64,000 bases of DNA from Planctomycetaceae bacterium (lineage in GTDB: Bacteria > Planctomycetota > Planctomycetia > Pirellulales > Thermoguttaceae), in contig JAAYAY010000378.1 of the NCBI GenBank assembly GCA_012719125.1, forward strand, positions 115,345 through 179,344. The letters are read 5' to 3'. The position numbers and the translations under genes were made by a program. Shown here piece by piece: positions 1 through 8,830 of the stretch. Every line of letters begins with the position of its first letter. The first letter of the stretch is position 1. The notes beneath the pieces are model-generated. The model worked only from the letters and a program-made list of their open reading frames with translations. It was not told where the DNA came from and made no database searches.

Positions 1-520
1 TCTTGGCTGGTTTGTAGCCGTCGATGTACGGGAAGCCCAGCTTCAGCAGCACAGCACTGACGTTTCGGTGCTTGAATTCCACGGACGGCTTCGATCTACC
101 GGCTAGGACTTCCCGCAGTCGCCGGTTGTGGTCAGCCTTGCTGTAGTCCTGGCCCAACAGGTCGAGTTGCAGCATGTCGAAGTAGTCGGCGATCAGCAGG
201 CCAACTTCCTGTTCGCTCCAGACGGTGGTCGCTTCCGCTTGGTCGTCCGGCTTAGTTTCGACCTTGAAGCCCAGCCGCCGCAACTCGTAGTTGGCTTGCC
301 CCGGTGCCTCGCCGCCACTGAAGTTGGCAGGCAGAAGCATCTGGCCGGTCAGGTGGCGAGAAGCAATCCCGACGACGGCCTTGGGGGCGTAGTGTTTTCC
401 GTCGTGGACCAGTTCGTAGCCGGTGGGTTTGCCGAACGGATGGTCGATCCCCGCATCAAGGTCGGCCAGGGCCTTGAGTACGTGGTCACGGGTCAGACCT
501 TTGGGGATCGACTGGGGCAT
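1..520 (-). CDS. ScoMcrA-like N-terminal domain protein (partial, runs off window start)
   Basis: The minus strand is open from an ATG at 518-520 to the window edge, about 173 residues. It starts MPQSIPKGLTRDHVLKALAD and continues with HPFGKPTGYELVHDGKHY, APKAVVGIASRHL and FSGGEAPGQANYELRRLGF. This order matches the N-terminal head domain of ScoMcrA-type (type IV, modification-dependent) endonucleases as I know the family. After residue 100 comes a second block, WSEQEVGLLIADYFDMLQLD...NRRLREVLAGRS...EFKHRNVSAVLLKLG...YIDGYKPAK. I associate that block with HNH or other nuclease-linked proteins. The nuclease itself, if present, lies outside the window. A role in restriction is inference; the domain assignment is fairly firm. 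Confidence 0.75.
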   Translation of the reverse strand, partial: MPQSIPKGLTRDHVLKALADLDAGIDHPFGKPTGYELVHDGKHYAPKAVVGIASRHLTGQMLLPANFSGGEAPGQANYELRRLGFKVETKPDDQAEATTVWSEQEVGLLIADYFDMLQLDLLGQDYSKADHNRRLREVLAGRSKPSVEFKHRNVSAVLLKLGFPYIDGYKPAK

Positions 521-599
521 GAGGCCATGATAGCCGGTTGGAGGCGGGAAGTCAGCAAGCCACTGCTAACGGCAGCCCGCAGACGGCAGTATGATGATG

Positions 600-644
600 G
601 GACATGCCCGTTTCGCCAGCACGGTTGGCGAAACGGGCATGTCC
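600..644. repeat. Perfect 19-bp inverted repeat with 7-nt loop
   Basis: Bases 600-618 (GGACATGCCCGTTTCGCCA) are exactly complementary to 626-644, separated by GCACGGT. The hairpin lies between the divergent ScoMcrA-like gene and the DsrE-family gene. No T-run follows on either strand, so it is not a classical terminator. It could be an operator, a REP-like element or part of a structured RNA. Confidence 0.9.
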
Positions 645-697
645 TGAACCAAGGCCAGCGGTGCCGAGGACTGTCTGTTGACTACAAGGAGCCTGAA

Positions 698-1138
698 ATG
701 CGGAATCCAATCCTGCTTGCGGTCGTCCTGGGAGCCTGTGCGGCTGCCGTTGTGACCCACATGGAAACGTCGTCCCCGACTTCCCGTGCCGCCGAAGAAA
801 CGCCGTCAGAACTCTGCGTCGTCTGGTCGAGCGGCGACCCTGGCGTGGCGAAAAACGTCTGCTTCATGTACACGCACAATGCGAAGAAGCGAGGGTGGTT
901 TGATGTCGTCCATCTTGTGGTCTGGGGGCCGTCCGCCAAGCTGTTGACCGAGAACCAAGAGTTGCAGGCGGAGATCAAGGCCATGCAGCAGTCCGGTGTG
1001 GTCGTCGAGGCGTGCGTGGCTTGTGCCAACAACTACGGCGTGACGGACGCCCTGAAGTCGCTCGGCATTGACGTGAAGCCGATGGGCGTGCCGCTGACCG
1101 ACAGGCTGAAAGGCTCTTGGAAGGTGCTGACGTTCTGA
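698..1138 (+). CDS. DsrE-family protein with signal peptide
   Basis: 146 residues from ATG 698. The longer upstream reading frame is antisense to the gene at 1-520, so I do not use it. Residues 1-20 (ILLAVVLGACAAAVV) form a signal or lipoprotein-type leader. The mature part carries the DsrE-like signatures VVWSSGDPGVAKNVCFMYTHN, VHLVVWGPSAKLL, GVVVEACVACANNYGV and GWKVLTF-like SWKVLTF. DsrE/F proteins handle small sulfur relay or unknown periplasmic tasks. The paired cysteines in EACVACANN could be functional. The stop lies 23 bases before the next gene. Confidence 0.85.
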   Translation: MRNPILLAVVLGACAAAVVTHMETSSPTSRAAEETPSELCVVWSSGDPGVAKNVCFMYTHNAKKRGWFDVVHLVVWGPSAKLLTENQELQAEIKAMQQSGVVVEACVACANNYGVTDALKSLGIDVKPMGVPLTDRLKGSWKVLTF

Positions 1139-1161
1139 CAACCGTGACTGGTGGCACAACC

Positions 1162-1932
1162 ATGTTCGAGAAGTACATCGGCATCGACTATTCGGGCAGC
1201 GGGACGCCGGTCACCAGGACGCCGGGCTTGCAGGTCTACGTCGCTAACCATGACCGGTTGCCCAGGCGACTGAACCCGCCATTGACACCGGCGGGGCGAA
1301 ATCGCAACTGGTGCCGCAAGGAAGTGGCCGAATGGCTGATCGAGCAGGCCAATTCGGACAAGCTGTTCATCGCCGGGCTCGACTTCTCGTTTTCCTTGCC
1401 ACTGTCCTACTTCCAACGCTACGGGCTGACCAACTGGGACGACTTCCTGGCCGACTTCGTTGAACACTGGCCGACCGACCGGGACGACGCCACGGTCGAA
1501 GGGCTACGAACGGGCAATGCCCGCACCGGCACCAGTGACGAATTCCGTGTCACCGAACGCTGGACATCCTCGGCCAAGAGCAATTTCCAGTTCGACGTGC
1601 AGGGGCAGGTGGCGAAATCCACGCACGCCGGGATTCCCTGGCTTTACCGCATCCGGCAGGCGGTCGGAAAGAAGGTCCATTTCTGGCCTTTTGACGGCTG
1701 GAAGGTGCGACAAGGAGGATCGGTGATCGCCGAAGTCTTTCCATCAGTGCTGCGGAGACGGTATCCTGCGGAAAACCGCACGGTGGACCAGCACGACGCT
1801 TACGCCATCGCCCGCTGGCTGAAGGAAATGGATTCGGGAAGGAAGCTGGACGAGGTGTACTTTGATCCCCCGATGACCGGGAAGGAACGAAGGGTGGCCG
1901 AACTGGAAGGCTGGATTTTGGGAGTCATGTAG
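1162..1932 (+). CDS. DUF429-like predicted nuclease-fold protein
   Basis: 256 residues from ATG 1162. In-frame TTG 1117 would overlap the upstream gene and adds residues without similarity to any motif. It opens FEKYIGIDYSGSG, and later has FIAGLDFSFSLP and VIAEVFPSVLRRRYP followed by DQHDAYAIARWLKE. The IGIDYSG strand, the inner D in GLDFSF and the late DQHDAYA acidic segment fit the RNase H-like arrangement of DUF429-type proteins. No biochemical role is established for this family that I can name. It is followed after 20 bases by the pRiA4b-type gene, so the two may be co-transcribed. Confidence 0.55.
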   Translation: MFEKYIGIDYSGSGTPVTRTPGLQVYVANHDRLPRRLNPPLTPAGRNRNWCRKEVAEWLIEQANSDKLFIAGLDFSFSLPLSYFQRYGLTNWDDFLADFVEHWPTDRDDATVEGLRTGNARTGTSDEFRVTERWTSSAKSNFQFDVQGQVAKSTHAGIPWLYRIRQAVGKKVHFWPFDGWKVRQGGSVIAEVFPSVLRRRYPAENRTVDQHDAYAIARWLKEMDSGRKLDEVYFDPPMTGKERRVAELEGWILGVM

Positions 1933-1952
1933 GCGAACAAGGAGGACGAATA

Positions 1953-3578
1953 ATGCCAAGGAAACCCGCAAAACAGAGGGAACTCGATCCGACGCTGCCG
2001 ATTTACCAAATCAAGATCAGCCTTCGGCACACCGAACCGCTGATTTGGCGGCGGGTGCAAATCGACGATTGTTCCCTGCACGAACTTCACGAGATCATCC
2101 AGGCCACGATGGGCTGGGAAGACATGCACATGTACGCCTTCGTGATCGAAGGTGAGGACTATGGCAATGCCAAGCGAAACAGTGAGGCCGACTACGATTC
2201 CCGCTTTGTCCGACTCAGCGAGGTTGTGGACGAAGGCCATACCCGCTTCCGCTACGACTACGATTTCGGGGACAACTGGGAGCACGTCATTGACGTTGAA
2301 AAAACGCTCCCCGCCGAACCGGGCGTGCGTTACCCTCGATGCGTGAAGGGTGAGCATCCGTGCCCACCCGAAGATTGCGGCGGTCCCTGGGGCTACGCCG
2401 ACCTCCTGGAGAAGATCTACGACCCCGAAGACGAGGAACACGACGAGGCTTTGGCGTGGGTCGGCGATAATTTCGATCCCGACGAGTTCGACCTGGATGC
2501 AGTGAACGACGAGCTTCGCCACCTCCGTCCCTGGCTTGGGAAACGTGAAGGAAAACACGTCTCCAAAGCGGTCTTCGCCAAAGGCGACTTGGTGCGTGTG
2601 AAGTCGGGGGTCGTCCACGACGAATACCCTGATATCCCTTTAGGTGGCTGGGTCGGGAAGGTCAAACGGATTGCGTGGTTGACGCCCATTGCCTACGGCA
2701 TCCGGTGGACAAAGCCAACGCTCAATCAGGCCCACCCGGTCTTCTTCAAACGCTGCCAGCGGGACGAGACGAAGCCTTACAAATACTGGGCGGATGAAGA
2801 TCAGTTGGAGTTGGCCAGTGTCGAGACGCCCGTTGCCATGGAACAGCCGACGAACATCGTGACACGCCCACTTTCGACGGACGAACCCGACGACCGCATC
2901 AGGATGGTATTCGGGCTGACGACGGATGATGCTCTGCCCAAGGCCGACGAGCAGACTCAACGGCAGTTCCTTGAGCACCTGAAGGGCCACCTTTCCTATC
3001 CCTTCGAGGCCGACTATTGGCCTACATCAGACAGTGGCCCCAGCCAGAGCGGCAAGGTTACGGTTCTTGGATTTGCCAATCCGCCGCTGGACCGAAAGGA
3101 AGGTATCGTATGTGAGGCCCGGCGAGGGCAGAAAGTGCTTCAGGTGCCTTTGGCGGGCCTCCAGGTCGGGGAGGACGATCCCAACGTCCGGCATGTTGAA
3201 GACTACACCCACTGGCTTTGGGAGTCACTTGACAAAGAGGAAGACGACGATGAAGTGGAGTCGCCCCAGTTCCCCATCGGCACAGTTGCCTACTACGGCC
3301 CTGACGACAAGACGACGACGAAGATTGTGGCTGGGGTCATCACCGAAGAGGGAGCAGAGCCGATTCTCAGACGGTGGATGGCGAGCGATGTCACGACCAA
3401 TCCGAAAGTTCAGGAGCAAATCGACAGGTTTTTCAAGAAGCACGGTGTCAGACACGTGGGCATGAGTCCAGGCAATATCGGCTGCCCGCACGAAGAAGGA
3501 GAGGACTTCCCGGTCGGCGGCGACTGCCCATTCTGCCCGTGGTGGAAGGGAAAGCAGGGGAGTGGGGCCGAAGAGTAA
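1953..3578 (+). CDS. pRiA4b ORF-3-like protein with SH3-like module and zinc-binding tail
   Basis: 541 residues, in three parts. Residues about 15-185 match the plasmid pRiA4b ORF-3 family: YQIKISLRHTEPLIWRRVQI, LHELHEIIQATMGW and YDFGDNWEHVIDVEK, then CKGEHPCPPEDCGG-like VKGEHPCPPEDCGG. Residues about 205-430 contain KGDLVRVKSGVVHDEYPDIP and LGGWVGKVKRI, then PVFFKRCQRD and PLSTDEPDDRIRMVFGLT; this module recurs in the gene at 32471. The last 80 residues carry GCPHEEGEDFPVGGDCPFCP, a His/Cys zinc-site pattern. The function of the pRiA4b family is unknown. The SH3-like label is my inference from the short beta-rich pattern. Confidence 0.8.
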   Translation: MPRKPAKQRELDPTLPIYQIKISLRHTEPLIWRRVQIDDCSLHELHEIIQATMGWEDMHMYAFVIEGEDYGNAKRNSEADYDSRFVRLSEVVDEGHTRFRYDYDFGDNWEHVIDVEKTLPAEPGVRYPRCVKGEHPCPPEDCGGPWGYADLLEKIYDPEDEEHDEALAWVGDNFDPDEFDLDAVNDELRHLRPWLGKREGKHVSKAVFAKGDLVRVKSGVVHDEYPDIPLGGWVGKVKRIAWLTPIAYGIRWTKPTLNQAHPVFFKRCQRDETKPYKYWADEDQLELASVETPVAMEQPTNIVTRPLSTDEPDDRIRMVFGLTTDDALPKADEQTQRQFLEHLKGHLSYPFEADYWPTSDSGPSQSGKVTVLGFANPPLDRKEGIVCEARRGQKVLQVPLAGLQVGEDDPNVRHVEDYTHWLWESLDKEEDDDEVESPQFPIGTVAYYGPDDKTTTKIVAGVITEEGAEPILRRWMASDVTTNPKVQEQIDRFFKKHGVRHVGMSPGNIGCPHEEGEDFPVGGDCPFCPWWKGKQGSGAEE

Positions 3579-3659
3579 AATGGCACAATGACTGGCCCGC
3601 CGTTGCAATGAGAAGGATAGAAGGATGCAGTACGGAGTGCTGAAGTGGAGAAATGAGCT

Positions 3660-3986
3660 ATGAAAACGACGAACAAAGCGTTTCAGGAAATCATTCGAGT
3701 TCTTGAAGCTGCTGTTGAGGCTGGGGTAGATTCCGTCGGACTGGAGTACAAAGGGTCAGACCTACGGGTCTTCTATCAACGTGGGCAGGTAGGGTTTGGA
3801 GCAGACGCCATTCCCGAACACCTGCAACAGGCCGTCATCGACGAAATCGTGCAACGAGCCGGGCTGAAACGCAAATCACGAGGAAAGATGCCGGTGGCTC
3901 TTCATGGGAGCGAGTATGAGGTGATTGTCGAAGAGTACGACAGCTTTGGCGAATCCGCCTTCAATCTAACGCTGAGTGAAGTCTGA
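3660..3986 (+). CDS. Small protein resembling an isolated secretion-ATPase N-domain
   Basis: 108 residues, no signal peptide or membrane segment. The pattern LEAAVEAGVDSVGLEYKGSDLRVFYQRGQVG, then EIVQRAGLKRK, then VALHGSEYEVIVEEYDSFGESAFNLTLSEV resembles the small alpha/beta domain that precedes the ATPase core in PilB/GspE-type proteins, but no Walker motif is present. It stops 6 bases before recD2 and so is probably translated with it. Function unknown. The fold comparison is a weak inference. Confidence 0.65.
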   Translation: MKTTNKAFQEIIRVLEAAVEAGVDSVGLEYKGSDLRVFYQRGQVGFGADAIPEHLQQAVIDEIVQRAGLKRKSRGKMPVALHGSEYEVIVEEYDSFGESAFNLTLSEV

Positions 3987-3992
3987 CGCCCA

Positions 3993-6161
3993 ATGCCAGA
4001 AAAGCTCACCGGCCTCATCGAACGTGTCACCTTCCACAACCCGGAAAACGGGTTCGCCGTGCTCAAGGTGCAGGTCAAAGGCCATCAGGATTTGGTGACC
4101 GTCATCGGCAACACCACCTCGGTTTCGGCGGGCGAACACCTGGAAGCGACCGGGCGTTGGGTCGTTGACCGGGAACACGGGCAGCAGTTCAAGGCCGACG
4201 AGCTAAAGACCACCCACCCCGCCTCGGCCCAAGGCATCGAAAAATATCTGGGCTCCGGTGCCATCCGCAGCGTCGGGCCGAAGTTGGCCGCCAAGATCGT
4301 GGAACTCTACAAGGAACGAACGCTCGAAATCCTGGACACGGCTCCCGACTTCCTGCTCCACATCAAGGGCATCGGCAAGGAACGGCTCAAACGCATCCGG
4401 CAAAGCTGGCAGGAACAAAAGGAAGTCCGCAAGATCATGCTCTTCTTGACCGAGCATGGCATCACCCCCGCTCGTGCCGTCAGGATCTACCGGACCTACG
4501 GCCAGGAAGCCATCGCCAAGATCAAAGAAAACCCCTACCGACTGGCGGATGACATCCGAGGGATCGGCTTCAAGACCGCCGACGAGTTGGCGGGCAAGCT
4601 GGGGATCGACAAGAACAGTCCCTTTCGGGCCAGGGCGGCCGTCCAATACAGCCTCCAGGAACTTTCCAGTGAAGGCCACTGCGGCTACCCGGAACCCGGC
4701 GTCGTCGAATACACCACCAAGCTCGTCGAGATCGACCAGAAAATCGTTGAAGAGGCGGTGCAGTTCGGCGTGGAAGCCAAGACGGTCGTCCGGGAGGACA
4801 TCGACGGTGAACCGTGGCTCTACCTGACGGCCTTGCACCGTGCCGAAGTTGGATTGGCCCAATCCGTCCACCGGATTGCGTCGGCCAGACCGCACCCGCT
4901 ACCGACAATCGAAGTTGAAAAGGCCATCAACTGGGTCGAAGGGAAATTGGGCATCAACTTGGCACTGGGCCAGCAAGAGGCAATTCGGCAGGCGTGTCAG
5001 CAGAAGATGCTCGTCATCACCGGTGGGCCGGGCGTCGGCAAGACCACCCTGGTCCGCAGCATCCTGGAGATCTTCACAGCCAAGAAACTCAAGTGCGTGT
5101 TGGCGGCACCCACGGGCCGAGCCGCCAAACGTCTGGCGGAAACGACCGGACGCACTGCCAAGACCGTCCATCGGCTGCTGGAATTTGATCCGGTGACCGG
5201 CGAGTTCAAGAAAAACCAGCAGCATCCGCTGCACGGCGACCTGTTCGTGCTGGACGAAACGTCGATGGTGGATGTGGTCCTCGGACATCAGTTTTTCCGG
5301 GCCGTGCCTTCCGACGCCTGTGTGATCCTGGTTGGTGACGTGGACCAGCTTCCTTCCGTTGGCCCTGGCAGTGTCCTGGCCGATCTGATTTCATCCGGGG
5401 CGGTGCCGGTGGTTCGTCTGACCGAGATCTTCCGGCAGGCTGCCGAAAGCAAGATCGTCACGGCTGCCTACGCCATCAACCAGGGCCGAATGCCAAAGTT
5501 GACCACCGCCGAGGGGCTGACGGATTTCTACTTCGTGGAGGCCGATGAGCCGGAGGCCATCCAGGACATGGTGGTGCGGCTGGTGAAGGAGCGGATTCCG
5601 AAGCGGTTTAGCTTTGCCCCCAAGACCGACATCCAAGTCCTGACGCCGATGAACCGGGCAGTGCTGGGAGCAAGGAACCTGAACCAAGTGCTTCAGACGG
5701 CCTTGAATCCCAGCGTCGGCGGCCCGGAAGTGGAGCGATTTGGTTGGATGTTCAGGATCGGGGATCGGGTGATCCAGACGGAAAACGACTACGACAAGGA
5801 CGTTTTCAACGGTGACCTGGGCGTGGTGGAAAAGATCAACCGGGTCGAGCAGGAGATGGTGGTCAACTTCGAGGGGCGGCTGGTGGAATACGACTTTGGC
5901 GACCTCGACGAATTGTCGCTGGCCTACGTGTTGTCGATCCACAAGAGCCAGGGATCGGAATTCCCGTGCGTGGTAATCCCCGTCCACACGCAACACTACA
6001 TGATGCTCCAGCGAAACCTGCTTTACACCGCCGTGACCCGTGGCAAGAAATTGGTGGTGCTGGTGGGAACGAAGAAAGCTCTGGGCATGGCCGTGCGTCG
6101 TCAGGATACCAGCCAGAGGTACACGGCGTTGCGGAAGCGGTTGCAGGGGCGGCCTGCTTGA
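3993..6161 (+). CDS. recD2: RecD2-type SF1B DNA helicase
   Basis: 722 residues, the usual length for RecD2 (YrrC). The N-terminal OB-like part (LTGLIERVTFHNPENGFAVL) is followed by helix-hairpin-helix segments (SGAIRSVGPKLAAKIVE, IKGIGKERLKRI, DIRGIGFKTADELA). The helicase core has Walker A GGPGVGKTTL near residue 344, Walker B FVLDETSMVD near residue 418, GDVDQLPSVGPGSVL, and a C-terminal YVLSIHKSQGSEFPCVV plus LLYTAVTRGKK. RecD2 unwinds DNA 5'-3' without RecBC and works in repair and replication-fork maintenance. The preceding 108-residue gene abuts it. Confidence 0.93.
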   Translation: MPEKLTGLIERVTFHNPENGFAVLKVQVKGHQDLVTVIGNTTSVSAGEHLEATGRWVVDREHGQQFKADELKTTHPASAQGIEKYLGSGAIRSVGPKLAAKIVELYKERTLEILDTAPDFLLHIKGIGKERLKRIRQSWQEQKEVRKIMLFLTEHGITPARAVRIYRTYGQEAIAKIKENPYRLADDIRGIGFKTADELAGKLGIDKNSPFRARAAVQYSLQELSSEGHCGYPEPGVVEYTTKLVEIDQKIVEEAVQFGVEAKTVVREDIDGEPWLYLTALHRAEVGLAQSVHRIASARPHPLPTIEVEKAINWVEGKLGINLALGQQEAIRQACQQKMLVITGGPGVGKTTLVRSILEIFTAKKLKCVLAAPTGRAAKRLAETTGRTAKTVHRLLEFDPVTGEFKKNQQHPLHGDLFVLDETSMVDVVLGHQFFRAVPSDACVILVGDVDQLPSVGPGSVLADLISSGAVPVVRLTEIFRQAAESKIVTAAYAINQGRMPKLTTAEGLTDFYFVEADEPEAIQDMVVRLVKERIPKRFSFAPKTDIQVLTPMNRAVLGARNLNQVLQTALNPSVGGPEVERFGWMFRIGDRVIQTENDYDKDVFNGDLGVVEKINRVEQEMVVNFEGRLVEYDFGDLDELSLAYVLSIHKSQGSEFPCVVIPVHTQHYMMLQRNLLYTAVTRGKKLVVLVGTKKALGMAVRRQDTSQRYTALRKRLQGRPA

Positions 6162-6222
6162 CGAACCATCGGCGGTGTACGATGACTTTCCCAAAGTTTC
6201 GGATGGCAAAGGAATCAGACTA

Positions 6223-7713
6223 ATGACCACTCGATTGCTTTTGTTCGTGATCGCCTTCGTCGCAGGATGTTCAGGCAACACACCGTCACCTGCTCCACCG
6301 CCAGAAACGCCAACGTCCGCCCCCGTGCCGGTCGAACAGCCCGCCGACGCACCGGCATCAGCCGCATTCTCCGGTCACGCACTTCCCGCCGACACCGAGT
6401 ATTATCGTGACGGACCACGGCAGTCTCGGCCACCGGATGGCACGCTGAAAGCCGGGACCAAGGTGATGGTGATCGAGGACGCTGGCAGCTATTGCCGGAT
6501 ACGGAGCGAGGACGGCATCGTGGCGTTTATCGCAGCCGACGCCATCCGGCCGCCCGGTGATCCCGGCCCGCAGGCGGCCCCTGATCTCGCCGTGGTCAAC
6601 GACGGCAACAACCCGTTCGCTTTCGATCTGTACAACAGGCTTGCCAAGGAGCATCCAGGCAACATCTTCTTTTCGCCGTACAGCATTTCCACGGCCCTGG
6701 CGATGACCTACGCCGGTGCCAGGGGACAGACCGAAAAAGAAATGGCTCAAGTGCTTCACTTTGGTCTTCCTCAGCCGGATTTGCATCGGTCATTCGGCGG
6801 TTTGGTTGCCCGCCTGCATGGCGACAACAAGAAAGGTGGTTACCAGCTTCAGATCGCCAATCGACTTTGGGGGCAGACTGGCTACGTCTTCGATCCAGCA
6901 TTCCTTCAGGTCACACGAGATAGTTACCGGGCAGGATTCGCTCAGGTTGATTTCGTACAACAAAGGGAAACCGCTCGCCAGACGATCAACAACTGGGTCG
7001 AACAACAGACCAACAAGAAGATCAGAAATCTCATCGGGCCGGACGCATTGAACGATTTGACACGGCTCGTGTTGACCAACGCCATCTACTTCAAAGGCAC
7101 CTGGACAAGTCCCTTCGAGCAGGAACTCACCAAGGATGCTCCCTTCAAGGTGACAACCAACCAGGAAGTGATGGTCCCGCTGATGTGCCAAACCGGCTTC
7201 TTCTCCTGCGGTGACGCCGAAAATGTGCAGATCTTGGACATGCCGTATGGGGATGGGACGCTTTCCATGCTCATCCTTCTTCCCAAGCGGATCGACGGGT
7301 TGGCGGACCTGGAAAAGGGATTGACGGTGGAAACACTGAACCGCCTGTCGTCTACCATGAACCCCCAGATGTTGATGGTGTACGTGCCGAGGTTTTCGAT
7401 GACCTCGGAGTTCGGTCTGGGGGATACGTTGGCCTCGATGGGTATGCCGTCAGCGTTCGGGCCGGGTGCTGATTTTACAGGAATGAACCCAAGTGGGGAA
7501 CTGTTCGTGTCCTTCGTCATCCACAAGGCGTTCGTCGATGTCAACGAACTAGGCACCGAGGCGGCTGCGGCGACGGCAGTGGGAGAGATGGGAGCGGCCT
7601 TCCCGGAGGCCCCGCCGACGTTTCGTGCCGACCACCCCTTCCTGTTCCTGATCCGGCACAATCCAACGAAGAGCATTCTCTTCTTGGGGCGGGTGGTGAA
7701 TCTCAAGGCGTAG
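6223..7713 (+). CDS. Serpin (serine protease inhibitor) lipoprotein
   Basis: 496 residues from ATG 6223; the upstream extension overlaps recD2 and is rejected. The leader LLLFVIAFVAGCSG gives a lipobox with Cys as the lipidation site. A Pro/Ala-rich linker and a small SH3-like stretch (AGTKVMVIEDAGSYCRIRS) precede the serpin fold from about residue 128 (NPFAFDLYNRLAKEHPGNIFFSPYSISTALAM). The reactive-centre region near residues 437-465 reads AFVDVNELGTEAAAATAV, with a small-residue hinge typical of inhibitory serpins, followed by HPFLFLIRHNPTKSILFLGRV. It probably traps a secreted or host-derived protease at the cell surface. The target cannot be read from the sequence. Confidence 0.9.
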   Translation: MTTRLLLFVIAFVAGCSGNTPSPAPPPETPTSAPVPVEQPADAPASAAFSGHALPADTEYYRDGPRQSRPPDGTLKAGTKVMVIEDAGSYCRIRSEDGIVAFIAADAIRPPGDPGPQAAPDLAVVNDGNNPFAFDLYNRLAKEHPGNIFFSPYSISTALAMTYAGARGQTEKEMAQVLHFGLPQPDLHRSFGGLVARLHGDNKKGGYQLQIANRLWGQTGYVFDPAFLQVTRDSYRAGFAQVDFVQQRETARQTINNWVEQQTNKKIRNLIGPDALNDLTRLVLTNAIYFKGTWTSPFEQELTKDAPFKVTTNQEVMVPLMCQTGFFSCGDAENVQILDMPYGDGTLSMLILLPKRIDGLADLEKGLTVETLNRLSSTMNPQMLMVYVPRFSMTSEFGLGDTLASMGMPSAFGPGADFTGMNPSGELFVSFVIHKAFVDVNELGTEAAAATAVGEMGAAFPEAPPTFRADHPFLFLIRHNPTKSILFLGRVVNLKA

Positions 7714-7756
7714 TTCGCCAATTACAGATGATTGGATTTCTACGGAGTCCACCACC

Positions 7757-8032
7757 ATGACCGATTCGACTCACGACTTCTTCGATGCCTTGGCCAGAAT
7801 CCTGCTCCGATGTTGGATCTTCGGATTCCTGCTCCTGCTGGTGTGGTTTGGCATCTACATGCTGGCGAGCGACGTGGCCCACGTCCGGCACGGCAGAATG
7901 TTCGGACTGAGCCAGCACGAACTGAGCGTGATCCATTACTGCGGCATGGCCTTTGCCAAGCTGGTCGTGATCCTGTTCTTTTTCTTTCCCTGGCTGGCGA
8001 TCCGGCTGGTGTTGAAGAAGGCGAAGGGCTGA
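7757..8032 (+). CDS. Small two-helix membrane protein, DUF6868-like
   Basis: 91 residues. Two hydrophobic segments (WIFGFLLLLVWFGIYMLA and LVVILFFFFPWLAIRLVL) flank a loop with HVRHGRMFGLSQHELSVIHYCGMAFAK. The motif H-G-R-x-F-x-L-S and the following HY-GMA are what I recall for the DUF6868 family. It is convergent with the DUF488 gene, with only 3 bases between the stop codons. Function unknown. Confidence 0.72.
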   Translation: MTDSTHDFFDALARILLRCWIFGFLLLLVWFGIYMLASDVAHVRHGRMFGLSQHELSVIHYCGMAFAKLVVILFFFFPWLAIRLVLKKAKG

Positions 8033-8035
8033 CGG

Positions 8036-8599
8036 CTACATTCGGAACAAGGTCGGCTGGCCTGGATAGGTCACGGCCCCGGACTCGGCCTTCGCACCTG
8101 CCGTCAGCATGTGCGGCTTCACCTCGCCGTTGGGAAAGATGTGCTGGACGCCGACGCCGTTGGCCAGCAGGTGGTCGCTGACCAATCGGCGGTGACACTG
8201 CCAGTAAAGGCCCTCGGCACACATGATGACAGTCCGGCGGTTCCCGGCGATCGCCAACAGCTTTGCCACGCCCTGCTGGAACTCGTCCGAAGCCATGTAG
8301 TCGGCGTAGTTGCGGAAGCTCTGGTCCCGGAGTCCGGGATTGGGCGACGGCGGATCGGTCTTTTTGCGATGACGACGACCGCCCAGGGCTTCGAGCCAGT
8401 GGTACTCGATATCTTCTTCCTGCAATGAGGCAGACAAGCTTTCCCGGCAGAAGTGTGGGTGCTTCCGTGATCCTGGAAAACGTCGGATGTCCAGCAGGGC
8501 CTCGATCCGGTGCTTCCTTAGTAGCCAGACGAAGCTGCCCAGGGCGTGGCTGCTGTGGCCGATGGTGAAGATCTGGAGTTGGTTGGGCATGGCGTCCAT
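8036..8599 (-). CDS. DUF488 family protein
   Basis: 187 residues from ATG 8599; ATG 8590 is an equally possible start. Key segments are IFTIGHSSHALGSFVWLL, ALLDIRRFPGSRKHPHF, YHWLEALGGRR, NYADYMASDEFQQGVAKL and VIMCAEGLYWQCHRRLVSDHL. This is the full DUF488 pattern, with the conserved C-A-E-...-CHR motif. The biochemical role of DUF488 is not settled. Upstream on this strand, GGTATCCT near 8605 may be part of its promoter. Confidence 0.87.
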   Translation of the reverse strand: MDAMPNQLQIFTIGHSSHALGSFVWLLRKHRIEALLDIRRFPGSRKHPHFCRESLSASLQEEDIEYHWLEALGGRRHRKKTDPPSPNPGLRDQSFRNYADYMASDEFQQGVAKLLAIAGNRRTVIMCAEGLYWQCHRRLVSDHLLANGVGVQHIFPNGEVKPHMLTAGAKAESGAVTYPGQPTLFRM

Positions 8600-8830
8600 G
8601 ACGACAGGATACCTGGCCCTGCGGCTGCAATGAAGCAGTGGGCAGTTGTGTGGAACGGGATCGACCGAGCCTGTACAATACGAAGTGACAGAAGCGTGTC
8701 ACGATGATCGCCCTGAACCGAATCATGCCGGACTCCGCACCCGTCACCCAGCCCGCCGAGTTGGTTTTCAAGGCCGACGACAGGGCCGCCCATTGGGTTT
8801 CCTGAACGTCAGCAGAAGAACGAAAGGACG

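Noticed and set aside
128..697. Long 5' extension of the DsrE ORF
   Set aside because: It is antisense to the ScoMcrA-like gene and crosses the perfect hairpin; ATG 698 starts the signal peptide.
8704..8805. 33-residue ORF (MIALNRIMPDSAPVTQPAEL...) after a TACAAT hexamer
   Set aside because: No ribosome site and no recognisable composition. It could be a remnant but cannot be supported.
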